Under the pieces are notes generated by a model. That model was not told the origin of the DNA, made no database searches, and was given only the letters and a program-made list of their open reading frames with translations. DNA of 64,000 nucleotides from Virgibacillus_P tibetensis. Its GTDB lineage: Bacteria > Bacillota > Bacilli > Bacillales > Amphibacillaceae. Made by a program: the position numbers and the translations under genes. Where the stretch lies: positions 1 through 64,000 of the forward strand of contig NZ_JARZFX010000001.1 in assembly GCF_036026595.1 (NCBI RefSeq), given 5' to 3'. Of this stretch, positions 54,649 through 63,116 are shown in pieces (the first letter of the stretch is position 1; each line of letters starts with the position of its first letter).

Positions 54649-54652
54649 TTGC

Positions 54653-54688
54653 AAATATTCCATCCTGATTACAGGGTGGAATATTTTT
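54653..54688 (+). terminator. Terminator after the 51-residue gene
   Basis: A 14-bp stem with one wobble (54653-54666 with 54673-54686) and TTTTT in the second arm/tail. Starts 5 bases after the stop. Confidence 0.8.
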
Positions 54689-54814
54689 CGCTTTCCCTTC
54701 ATTATATAATTTGGTAATCTAGAATAGAATAAATTTTTTACCGGTATGATTTATTAAGATGAAGAACGCTCAGACATGTGAAGAATACAGGAAAGATAAA
54801 ATGGAGGTACAAAG

Positions 54815-55933
54815 ATGAGAATTGGAATACCAAGAGAGATTAAGAATAACGAAAACAGGGTTGCTATGTCGCCTTCAGGAGTTTTGACCTTGAAAAGTTC
54901 AGGTCACGATGTATACGTCGAAACAGGTGCAGGTTTGGGCTCAGGTTTTACAGATGAACAATATAAAGAAGCAGGTGCTTTTATTGCTTCTACGGCTAAA
55001 GAAGCCTGGTCACAAGAGATGGTTATGAAGGTAAAAGAACCACTACCCGAAGAATACGGTTATTTTTATGAAGGACTAATTTTATTTGCATATTTACACC
55101 TTGCAGCAGAACCTGAATTAACAAAAGCGTTAATCGATAAAAAAGTTGTGGGTATAGCGTACGAAACAGTTCAGCTGCCAAACAGGACATTGCCATTACT
55201 TACACCAATGAGTGAAGTAGCAGGACGCATGTCAGCACAAATTGGTGCACAGATATTAGAGAAGCCAAAAGGAGGAAAAGGTATTCTTCTTGCTGGTATT
55301 CCAGGAGTAAAACGAGGAAAAGTGACAATAATTGGGGGTGGGGTAGTAGGTACTAATGCTGCTAAAATAGCTGTTGGGTTAGGAGCTGATGTTACAATAA
55401 TAGACTTGAGCCCGGAACGTCTTCGTCAATTAGATGACATCTTTGGTACATCAATCAATACGATGATGTCCAACCCGTTAAACATCAGTGAAGCAGTTGC
55501 GGAATCTGATTTATTAATTGGAGCAGTTTTAATTCCTGGAGCGAAAGCACCAAAATTAGTAACGGAAGAAATGGTTCAAGCAATGTCTGAAGGATCGGTT
55601 ATTGTGGATGTTGCGATTGATCAAGGTGGCATTGTTGAAACCAGTGATCGAATAACAACACATGACAATCCAACCTTTACAAAACATGGTGTCGTTCATT
55701 ATTCAGTTGCCAACATGCCTGGAGCAGTTCCACGTACATCTACAATTGGATTAACAAACGTCACGGTTCCTTATGCATTGCAATTGGCTAATAAAGGTTT
55801 TAAACAAGCATGTCTTGATAACGAAGCATTGATGAAGGGAATCAATACATTAGATGGCTTTACAACGTATCAGGGCGTAGCAGAAGCACATGGACTTGAA
55901 TTTAACGACGCACATATGCTTTTACAAAAGTAA
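54815..55933 (+). CDS. ald: Alanine dehydrogenase
   Basis: A 372-residue NAD-dependent enzyme converting L-alanine to pyruvate and ammonia. It starts [18 protein letters not shown] with the substrate-binding arginine. The NAD-binding motif is [22 protein letters not shown], about 168-189. In bacilli it supports sporulation and growth on alanine. A ggaggt site precedes the ATG. A strong terminator follows, shared with the convergent peptidase. Confidence 0.95.
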   Translation: MRIGIPREIKNNENRVAMSPSGVLTLKSSGHDVYVETGAGLGSGFTDEQYKEAGAFIASTAKEAWSQEMVMKVKEPLPEEYGYFYEGLILFAYLHLAAEPELTKALIDKKVVGIAYETVQLPNRTLPLLTPMSEVAGRMSAQIGAQILEKPKGGKGILLAGIPGVKRGKVTIIGGGVVGTNAAKIAVGLGADVTIIDLSPERLRQLDDIFGTSINTMMSNPLNISEAVAESDLLIGAVLIPGAKAPKLVTEEMVQAMSEGSVIVDVAIDQGGIVETSDRITTHDNPTFTKHGVVHYSVANMPGAVPRTSTIGLTNVTVPYALQLANKGFKQACLDNEALMKGINTLDGFTTYQGVAEAHGLEFNDAHMLLQK

Positions 55934-55938
55934 ACATG

Positions 55939-55974
55939 AAAAGAGCACATTTTACGATGTGCTCTTTTTTTTAT
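55939..55974. terminator. Terminator between ald and the M24 peptidase
   Basis: A 12-bp perfect stem (55939-55950 with 55957-55968), T-rich tail on the + strand and A-rich flank for the - strand. Confidence 0.85.
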
Positions 55975-57071
55975 CATTCGATTATCTGTAATTCTTTAGG
56001 GTACTTGGTTAGAATTTCCGGCCCATTTTCGGTCATGAAGATCATATCTTCAATTCTTACACCACCTATTTCGGGAACATAAATACCAGGTTCAATGGTG
56101 TAGCACATACCTGCTTTAAGTAGAAGGTTATTATTACTGTGCATGGAAGGATATTCATGTGTTTGTATGCCTAATCCATGACCTATTCGGTGCGTGAAAT
56201 ACTTTCCATAACCTGCTTCTTCAATATGATTCCTGGCAGCTAGATCCAGTTCTCCAACTGGTGTACCAATTTGTGATGCATCAATCGATTTTTGTTCAGC
56301 AGCTAAAACCGTATTGTAAATGTCTTTTTGCTGATCTGTGACAGATTTAAAGGCAACTGTTCTGCTAATATCTGAACAATATCCTTTATATATAACACCC
56401 AGGTCAAACAATACCATATCTCCTGAGATGATTTCCTTTATGGATGGGGTTCCATGGGGAGACGCTGTTTTTGTGCCGGATAATGCCATTGTATTAAAAG
56501 ACATTTCCTGAATGCCTTGTTTTTTTAATTCATATTCAATTGTTGCGATAACCTCCAGTTCACCGATGCCTTCCCGGAGCGATTTTACACCTGTTTCTAT
56601 TCCAAAGTCTGCAAGTGATGCGGCCTCTTTTATGAGTTCATATTCTTCCTTACTTTTAATAACACGTAAGTTTGCCACTATTTCCTGAGCATCTGTTATA
56701 GTTGCACTAGGTAGGATCTCTTTAATTGCCTCATAGCGTTCTAATGTAATATGATCATGCTCAAGACCAATTGTTTGCGGGGTCTTATCGATTGCTTTTA
56801 ATTTGTTTGAAAATAATTGCCATGGATTCTCATGATCGTGGTAACTGATGATTTCATGATTCCATCCAGCTGCTTTTGCATCATCTACTTCCATAGCAGG
56901 CACAATTAGTATGGGATCATGTAAGGTACTTACGTATACAGCTATAATACGCTCATGTGGTTCTGTATAATAGTTGCTTAAATAATAAAAATTTGCTTTC
57001 GATGTAATGAGCATGCTATCTAAATTATTCCGTTTCAATTCCTTTATTAACGATTCCAGACGTTCTGACAT
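55974..57071 (-). CDS. M24 family Xaa-Pro peptidase (PepQ-like)
   Basis: A 365-residue metallopeptidase with an N-terminal creatinase-type domain (about 1-135) and a pita-bread catalytic domain. Metal ligands are visible: VLFDLGVIYKGYCSDISRTV, HRIGHGLGIQTHEYP and EPGIYVPEIGGVRIED. It cleaves X-Pro dipeptides or N-terminal X-Pro. A GTG at 57080 is in frame; the gaggtga site selects ATG 57071. B. subtilis paralogues are yqhT and ykvY; I do not choose one. Confidence 0.85.
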   Translation of the reverse strand: MSERLESLIKELKRNNLDSMLITSKANFYYLSNYYTEPHERIIAVYVSTLHDPILIVPAMEVDDAKAAGWNHEIISYHDHENPWQLFSNKLKAIDKTPQTIGLEHDHITLERYEAIKEILPSATITDAQEIVANLRVIKSKEEYELIKEAASLADFGIETGVKSLREGIGELEVIATIEYELKKQGIQEMSFNTMALSGTKTASPHGTPSIKEIISGDMVLFDLGVIYKGYCSDISRTVAFKSVTDQQKDIYNTVLAAEQKSIDASQIGTPVGELDLAARNHIEEAGYGKYFTHRIGHGLGIQTHEYPSMHSNNNLLLKAGMCYTIEPGIYVPEIGGVRIEDMIFMTENGPEILTKYPKELQIIE

Positions 57072-57225
57072 TCGTTTCACCTCATGAAATTTATTTGTGG
57101 TGCTATTATAGCAGAGATATACGGGAATTAATAAAAATGTATTTTTATGAAACTATAAATAGGGAATAGACGTACTATATAATAAGTGTATTTTAAAAAT
57201 ACTAAAATTCTAAGGAGGAATTTAT

Positions 57226-57894
57226 ATGTTTAAATTTTTCAAACGGATGAAAACAGTTGTTGGTTCTGAATTGAATGCTATGTTGGATAAGGCTGAAGAT
57301 CCAGTTAAAATGCTGGACCAGTTTATGCGAGATATGGAAGCAGATATCAGGGAAGCAGAAGGAGCAGTAGCGAAACAAATTGCAAATGAAAAAATGCTAA
57401 AACGAAAAGCAAATGACGCTCAGGCATTAGTAGAAAAAAGACAGAATCAGGCAGAGAAAGCAATTGAAGCAGGCAACGACGATTTAGCGCGTCGAGCATT
57501 AGAAGATAAATCGGGAAATGAAAAACAATATGAACAATTAAATGAATCATGGTTAAAGGCAAAAAGTGATTCAACAGAAATTAAAGCGAAGCTAGCTGAA
57601 ATGAAAAAGGAATACAATCAAATGCAGTTAAAAAAAGATGCCCTGAAGGCGCGTGCTGAAACTGCCAAAACAAAAACAAAAATGAATCGTACCATGTCCT
57701 CTATTGGTAGCAACGAATCACGTCATGGCTTTGAACGTATGGAAGAGAAAGTTATGCAATATGAGGCAGAATCAGAAACATCAGAAGATCTATCACAATC
57801 GGCGCGTACGCTGGATGATGAGTTCGAAAAACTGGAAGAGAGTAATGTAGATAAAGAGTTGGCCGCTTTAAAAAAGAAAATGAATAAGAAATAA
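57226..57894 (+). CDS. PspA/IM30 family protein (LiaH-like)
   Basis: A 222-residue coiled-coil protein. N-terminal amphipathic FKRMKTVVGSELNAMLDKAEDPVKML (residues about 5-30) is typical. The rest forms helices rich in Lys, Glu and Ala. PspA/LiaH proteins protect the membrane under stress. A aaggagg site precedes the ATG. It is followed after 71 bases by ytkL. Whether it corresponds to PspA or LiaH needs alignment; no lia genes are adjacent. Confidence 0.85.
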   Translation: MFKFFKRMKTVVGSELNAMLDKAEDPVKMLDQFMRDMEADIREAEGAVAKQIANEKMLKRKANDAQALVEKRQNQAEKAIEAGNDDLARRALEDKSGNEKQYEQLNESWLKAKSDSTEIKAKLAEMKKEYNQMQLKKDALKARAETAKTKTKMNRTMSSIGSNESRHGFERMEEKVMQYEAESETSEDLSQSARTLDDEFEKLEESNVDKELAALKKKMNKK

Positions 57895-57965
57895 TCAAAC
57901 CGGGTATGTGATCTAAGGATGCTCTTTTATTGAGCAAATAGTAACAAAGGTAAGGAGAGGTTTAC

Positions 57966-58646
57966 GTGAAAGTATCGTATCATGGACACTCAGTAGTAAG
58001 AGTTGAAACAGCAAAACATAAAATTTTAATTGATCCGTTTATTTCGGGTAATGAAGCGTGTGACTTAGACGCTCAGACGGTTGAAGCAGATGTTATATTG
58101 TTGACGCACGGACATAATGACCATGTCGGTGATACATTTGACATTGCTAAACGGAATGATGCTCTTGTCATTGCCCCAAACGAGCTGGCTGTTTATTTGG
58201 GAAGTAAAGGATTGAACACACATCCGATGCATATAGGTGGGGCACATGAATTTGATTTCGGACGTGTGAAATTCACGCAGGCCTTTCATGGTTCGTCTTA
58301 TACAGAAGAGGATGGCACGTTTATTTACTGCGGTATGCCTGGTGGAATCTTATTGACCATAGAAGATAAAACAATTTATCATGTTGGCGATACAGCACTT
58401 TTTACAGATTTAAAAATGTACGGGGAAATGAATAAGATCGATGTGGCATTTATTCCTATTGGTGATAATTTTACGATGGGCCCAGAAGACGCTCTGATAG
58501 CTGCTGACTGGATTAATGCCAAAATCGTAGTGCCTGTACACTATAATACATTTCCAGTGATTGAGCAGGATGCGGACGCATTTGCTGAGAAGGTAAAAAC
58601 TGGTGAAGGTCGAGCGATGAAGGTTGGAGAAGAGATAGAGTTGTAA
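57966..58646 (+). CDS. ytkL: UPF0173 metal-dependent hydrolase YtkL
   Basis: A 226-residue metallo-beta-lactamase-fold protein. Metal ligands are in [12 protein letters not shown] (about 48-59) and [12 protein letters not shown]0173 proteins are widespread, with no known substrate. The GTG start has an aaggagagg site (57951-57959). It is next to the pilus locus in this genome. Confidence 0.85.
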   Translation: MKVSYHGHSVVRVETAKHKILIDPFISGNEACDLDAQTVEADVILLTHGHNDHVGDTFDIAKRNDALVIAPNELAVYLGSKGLNTHPMHIGGAHEFDFGRVKFTQAFHGSSYTEEDGTFIYCGMPGGILLTIEDKTIYHVGDTALFTDLKMYGEMNKIDVAFIPIGDNFTMGPEDALIAADWINAKIVVPVHYNTFPVIEQDADAFAEKVKTGEGRAMKVGEEIEL

Positions 58647-58649
58647 TTA

Positions 58650-58679
58650 AATCCCGTAGGCTATTTAGCTTACGGGATT
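58650..58679. terminator. Hairpin between ytkL and the divergent prepilin gene
   Basis: A 13-bp stem with one mismatch (58650-58662 with 58667-58679) lies between convergent genes. The T tracts on both sides are weak. Confidence 0.55.
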
Positions 58680-59490
58680 AGTCTTCGTTTTTGACAACAT
58701 AAATGTGTTCAGAGTTGTCATTGCTTGGTGAGGGACACTCACTGACAATAGTTATGTTATCTACTGCAATTTGAAAGTTGCCACTATCTTGTTCTTCTTC
58801 AAAAAAAACATTTCCCAGTACACAAATTGTTCCTTTACTACCATTAAAATTTATATCACCCCGCACATATAGATTTTTCTTGATAGTTACATACACCTTA
58901 TTGTGAAAAATAGCACTATTTAGGAAGGCAGCACTCTCTTGAAAGATATAGTTATTTGCGCAGTCTTCATTTTGCTTGTTTTTGATTCTTAATAACTCTA
59001 AAAATTTAACATTTTCATTGTATATACATGCAATATTATTCTCGGATTCTTCAAATTCTTCAGGGTTCTCTTCTGGTCCATCTTGGTCGTTATTAATATC
59101 TAACACGTATTGTGCTGCCTTATTAAAAGTAGTCTTAATCGAAGTTTCTTTAGAATTTAATTTGAATGAGAGAGGGTAATCTCTATTTTCAAGCTCGATA
59201 CATTTACCCTCTAATACACCATTGGTTACTTCACTAAAAGAAAATCTTTCTTCTTCTGAAGTTATACAGAGAGGTTGTGTATTATCATCATAGAATTGAT
59301 ACCTTAATTCATTAACCAAAACATTCATATGCTGTTTTGTTTTTATATTTTCAGCCGTTTTGTCCTCGCTGCTTATCAACTGAACAATAACTGTAGAAGA
59401 AAGAGCAATAACCACAGCAAATAAGCTTAATGCTGCTAGTAACTCTATTAAAGTCATTCCTTTTTCGTTTGAATATTGTTGGAATTTCAT
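58678..59490 (-). CDS. Type IV prepilin-like protein, PilW/minor pilin type
   Basis: A 270-residue protein with a class III signal peptide. NEKG is followed by MTLIELLAALSLFAVVIALS, with the glutamate at +5 (E16) and a methionine at +1. Processing by a prepilin peptidase after glycine is expected. The body is acidic (NDQDGPEENPEEFEESENN) and contains five cysteines, which could form disulfides outside the cell. It is transcribed away from the other pilus genes. Function as a minor pilin is inferred. Confidence 0.75.
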   Translation of the reverse strand: MKFQQYSNEKGMTLIELLAALSLFAVVIALSSTVIVQLISSEDKTAENIKTKQHMNVLVNELRYQFYDDNTQPLCITSEEERFSFSEVTNGVLEGKCIELENRDYPLSFKLNSKETSIKTTFNKAAQYVLDINNDQDGPEENPEEFEESENNIACIYNENVKFLELLRIKNKQNEDCANNYIFQESAAFLNSAIFHNKVYVTIKKNLYVRGDINFNGSKGTICVLGNVFFEEEQDSGNFQIAVDNITIVSECPSPSNDNSEHIYVVKNED

Positions 59491-59549
59491 GTTTACACAT
59501 CCAATAAATGTTATAATAGGATAAAAGTCACGGTTAGGTGTGAATTCTA

Positions 59550-60005
59550 TTGTATACTATATTCAAAAAAATAAATAGTAAGGGTTTTACAATTGTAGAA
59601 ATTATAGCATCTATTGCCATTTTAGGAATGGTTATTGCTGTATTATTACCAATTTTCCCTCAAGTTATGAACTGGTCGAAGAAGGTTGATGATGAGTTGG
59701 GTGCTAGTAATCTATTAGAACAGGCAGCCAATGACATAACCATTTCTACTATTCGTAACAGTTTGGGCTCTATACCAATGTGTTCATCTAATAACACACT
59801 AGCATTATATGATGTGTCATCATATCCACTGAATGATAACGTTTATTCTGTTGATTTAAATGTATGTAAAGAAGGTATAGCGGGTGGCGAGATTAGCTTT
59901 AATGACATAGAATTATACCGTGCTAATATACAAATCCTTTCGCAAGATAAGCTGATTAGTGAATCGTATACTTACATAAAAGGTGAAGAAAATGAAGATC
60001 TATAG
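59550..60005 (+). CDS. Type IV prepilin-like protein
   Basis: A 151-residue prepilin. A TTG start follows a taggtgtg site. The signal SKG|FTIVEIIASIAILGMVIAVLL has a typical +5 glutamate and a hydrophobic segment. The C-terminal domain has two cysteines about 30 residues apart. The next gene starts inside its 3' end. Likely a major or minor pseudopilin of the adjacent PilB-PilT-PilC system. Confidence 0.75.
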   Translation: MYTIFKKINSKGFTIVEIIASIAILGMVIAVLLPIFPQVMNWSKKVDDELGASNLLEQAANDITISTIRNSLGSIPMCSSNNTLALYDVSSYPLNDNVYSVDLNVCKEGIAGGEISFNDIELYRANIQILSQDKLISESYTYIKGEENEDL

Positions 60006-60402
60006 AAACGAGAAAGGCGCAGCTCTAGTGCTCACCATGATGATAATCACATTATTTCTTGTTTTTATAATGGCTCAGTTTACCCAGATTATAAATACAA
60101 CAAGACAAGTGACAACGATGGAAGAAAATATAGATGCCCGGTTAATTGCGGGTATGGGCATTGATTATGTCGAAGTTATACTGAATGAGTTTTCCAGAAG
60201 TGAATTACCTCTCAATGAATATTTACAAAATGAAATTCCTGAAGGGCCTGTAGAAATAGGTTCGACTGATAGAACTTATGAAATTAGCTTTGAGGAATTT
60301 ATAGTGGATGACCGCCCTGAATCTATTTCTTATAAGAGCATAGGAAAAGCATTTGGAGCACATGTAGTAATAGAGAGCCAAATTACTATCAATTGGGAAT
60401 AA
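59992..60402 (+). CDS. Pilus assembly protein, PilX/ComGG-like
   Basis: A 136-residue protein with a hydrophobic N-terminus (RNEKGAALVLTMMIITLFLVFIMA). GAALVLTMM lacks the glutamate at +5 as in PilX/ComGG-type pilins and the KG-like site resembles a class III signal. It overlaps the previous gene by 14 bases, using ATG 59992 with aaaggtga. A longer GTG start (59983) is less likely. Confidence 0.65.
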   Translation: MKIYRNEKGAALVLTMMIITLFLVFIMAQFTQIINTTRQVTTMEENIDARLIAGMGIDYVEVILNEFSRSELPLNEYLQNEIPEGPVEIGSTDRTYEISFEEFIVDDRPESISYKSIGKAFGAHVVIESQITINWE

Positions 60403-60438
60403 CAAGGCGAATTATTTTAATGAAAAAGAGGGATCACA

Positions 60439-62061
60439 ATGATTACACGTAAACGTCTAGGGGATCTGCTCCAGGAAGCTGGTCTTGTTTCTGAAGAGCA
60501 AATAGGTGAAGCTCTTCAAAATAAAAAAGAAAATCAAAAACTTGGAGATGCACTGCTCGAACATGGTTTCATAACTGAACGTCAGTTGATTGAAGTTTTG
60601 GAGTTCCAATTAGGTATTCCTCATGTTTCTTTATACCGCTATCCAATTGATGAAAATGTTCTTGGTTATGTTTCCAAGGAGATGGCACAGCAAAATCTTA
60701 TCATTCCTTTAAAAATTCAGGATAAAGCACTTATTATTGCCATGAATGATCCAATGGATTATTTCATTATTGATGATCTGGAAATGGCAACAGGTTATAG
60801 TATATCACCAGTTATTGCTGCAAAAGATGACATTTTATATGCAATTAATAAGTATTATTTTAAAAACGAAACAGAGATGACAGTAGAAGGTTCTACTGAT
60901 GACGAGGCACCAGTCATTCGTATGCTGGACCAGTTATTAAATACAGGAATCCAATTAAAGGCCAGTGATATCCATATTGACCCACAGGAAACAAATGTTA
61001 ATGTTCGTTACCGTATAGATGGTAGATTACAGACTGAGAATATTATCCCAAAACAAATGCAGAATTCGTTAATTGCCCGGATTAAGATATTGGCAGATTT
61101 GAATATTACGCAGTCAAGACTGCCTCAGGACGGACGTATAAAAACCACAGTGGGGGTTACACCTGTTGACTTGCGGATTTCTTGTCTCCCAACGGTAAAT
61201 GGGGAGAAAATCGTTATCCGTATTCTTGATTTAAGTAACACACTTATGCATTTGAGCGACTTAAATTTCTCAGAAGAAAACCGAAAAAAATACAATCAGC
61301 TGATTGCACAGCCATCTGGCTTGGTCTTACTGACAGGTCCCACAGGATCAGGGAAAACCTCAACCCTGTATGCATCTGTTAATCAATTAAACGCTGAAAA
61401 CGTGAATATTATTACAGTGGAAGATCCTGTAGAATTTCAGATGGAAGGAATTAACCAAGTGCAGGTGAACAGTGCAGTTGGCCTTACATTTGCAAATGGA
61501 TTGCGATCTATTTTAAGGCAAGACCCGAATATCATCATGGTTGGTGAAATCCGTGATCAGGATACTGCTGAAATTGCTATTCGTGCATCCTTAACCGGCC
61601 ACTTGGTATTTAGTACATTACATACAAATAGTGCAATTGATACAATACCCCGGTTAATTGATATGGGGATTGAGCCATACCTAGTTGCATCGTCGTTGTC
61701 TGGGATCGTGGCACAACGACTAGTCAGGAAATTGTGCCGTGACTGTATTACAGAGAGAGAAGCAACGACTATGGAAAAAGAGATATTTGAAAGTAATGGA
61801 GTAGAAGTCGACTTTGTATACTATGGAAAAGGATGTAGTGTTTGTCATCAGCAAGGTTATCGAGGAAGAATTGCAGTACAGGAAGTATTGGTAGTTGATG
61901 ACATGATAAAAAGCATGCTTCTGAATAATAAGTCTATTTCAGAAATTCGGATGCATGCAAAAGAACAAGGAATGGCTTTTCTGATTCAGGATGGGTTAGC
62001 GAAGATAAAAGCTGGATTAACTTCAATGGAAGAGATCATGCAAGTTTCAATCAGATTGTAG
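60439..62061 (+). CDS. pilB: Type IV pilus extension ATPase PilB (GspE family)
   Basis: A 540-residue secretion ATPase. The N-terminal MshEN-type domain (about 1-130) may bind cyclic di-GMP or cap PilC. The motor has Walker A GPTGSGKT (300-307), the Asp and His boxes, and Walker B. A C-terminal tetracysteine element (CRDC and CSVCHQQGYRGR) is typical of PilB/GspE. A strong aaagaggga site precedes the ATG. It powers pilus extension. Confidence 0.9.
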   Translation: MITRKRLGDLLQEAGLVSEEQIGEALQNKKENQKLGDALLEHGFITERQLIEVLEFQLGIPHVSLYRYPIDENVLGYVSKEMAQQNLIIPLKIQDKALIIAMNDPMDYFIIDDLEMATGYSISPVIAAKDDILYAINKYYFKNETEMTVEGSTDDEAPVIRMLDQLLNTGIQLKASDIHIDPQETNVNVRYRIDGRLQTENIIPKQMQNSLIARIKILADLNITQSRLPQDGRIKTTVGVTPVDLRISCLPTVNGEKIVIRILDLSNTLMHLSDLNFSEENRKKYNQLIAQPSGLVLLTGPTGSGKTSTLYASVNQLNAENVNIITVEDPVEFQMEGINQVQVNSAVGLTFANGLRSILRQDPNIIMVGEIRDQDTAEIAIRASLTGHLVFSTLHTNSAIDTIPRLIDMGIEPYLVASSLSGIVAQRLVRKLCRDCITEREATTMEKEIFESNGVEVDFVYYGKGCSVCHQQGYRGRIAVQEVLVVDDMIKSMLLNNKSISEIRMHAKEQGMAFLIQDGLAKIKAGLTSMEEIMQVSIRL

Positions 62062-62072
62062 GGGGTGTCATT

Positions 62073-63113
62073 ATGAGAAGGAAATTTGACAAATGGTTGA
62101 TAGCAGCATTTCACAGTAAAGCATCTGATGTACATTTAACAATCGGAAAAGCCCCTATATTCCGGGTGAATGGAAACTTAATTGAACAAGATATGGCAAA
62201 AATAGAGCCATCTGACACAAAGCATATAGTCAAGGAAATAATTTCAACTGAACTATGGGAAAAGCTGGGTGAAAATCGGGAATTAGATTTCTCGTATGGG
62301 ATAGCTGGAGTATCCAGATTCCGCATTAATATATTCTATCAACGAGGCGAGCTATCACTGGCGATTCGAATTATCCCAACAGAAATCCCAACAATAGAAT
62401 CATTGCATTTACCAAAGATAACAAAGGAAATCGTCCAACATACACAGGGATTAGTGCTTATTACAGGGCCAACAGGAAGTGGAAAAAGTACGACACTAGC
62501 CTCAATGATTAATTATATGAACCAGACGATGCAGAAACATATCATTACATTAGAAGATCCAATTGAATACATGCATGCCCATAAGCAATCGGTTATTGAC
62601 CAGCGGGAAATCGGTTTTGATACGAATAGTTTTGCGAATGGGCTCAGGGCAAGCTTGCGGCAAGATCCTGATGTTATCTTAGTTGGGGAAATGCGTGATT
62701 TAGCAACAATAGCAACAGCAGTCACAGCTGCGGAGACGGGCCATTTAGTGTTAGCAACACTTCATACGTCAGATGCAGTTTCCACGATCGAGCGGATTAT
62801 TGATGTATTTCCTGCAGAACAGCAAGCACAAATACGTATTCAGTTATCTACTATTTTAAAAGCAGTTATCTCTCAACGACTGCTTATTACGAACGACAAT
62901 TTTGAAAGACGCGTAGCAACAGAGGTTCTTGTTAATACATCAGCCGTTAAAAATCTAATTCGTAATGAAAAGCTGCATCAAATCCAAAACGTGCTGCAAA
63001 CATCAAAGGATCAAGGAATGCATTCAATGGAAATGGACCTAAAACGATTGATTCAAGAAGATGTAATCAAGTTTGAAACTGCTGCACCTTTCATGCAGGA
63101 AGGGAGTTCGTAA
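62073..63113 (+). CDS. pilT: Type IV pilus retraction ATPase PilT
   Basis: A 346-residue hexameric ATPase. Walker A is GPTGSGKS (132-139). AIRIIPTE and TGHLVLATLHTSDA are PilT hallmarks, as is the absence of an N-terminal PilB-like domain. It drives pilus retraction and twitching or DNA uptake. It is not part of the com operons of B. subtilis, which lacks pilT. It lies 11 bases after pilB with a gggggtg site. Confidence 0.9.
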   Translation: MRRKFDKWLIAAFHSKASDVHLTIGKAPIFRVNGNLIEQDMAKIEPSDTKHIVKEIISTELWEKLGENRELDFSYGIAGVSRFRINIFYQRGELSLAIRIIPTEIPTIESLHLPKITKEIVQHTQGLVLITGPTGSGKSTTLASMINYMNQTMQKHIITLEDPIEYMHAHKQSVIDQREIGFDTNSFANGLRASLRQDPDVILVGEMRDLATIATAVTAAETGHLVLATLHTSDAVSTIERIIDVFPAEQQAQIRIQLSTILKAVISQRLLITNDNFERRVATEVLVNTSAVKNLIRNEKLHQIQNVLQTSKDQGMHSMEMDLKRLIQEDVIKFETAAPFMQEGSS

Positions 63114-63116
63114 CCA

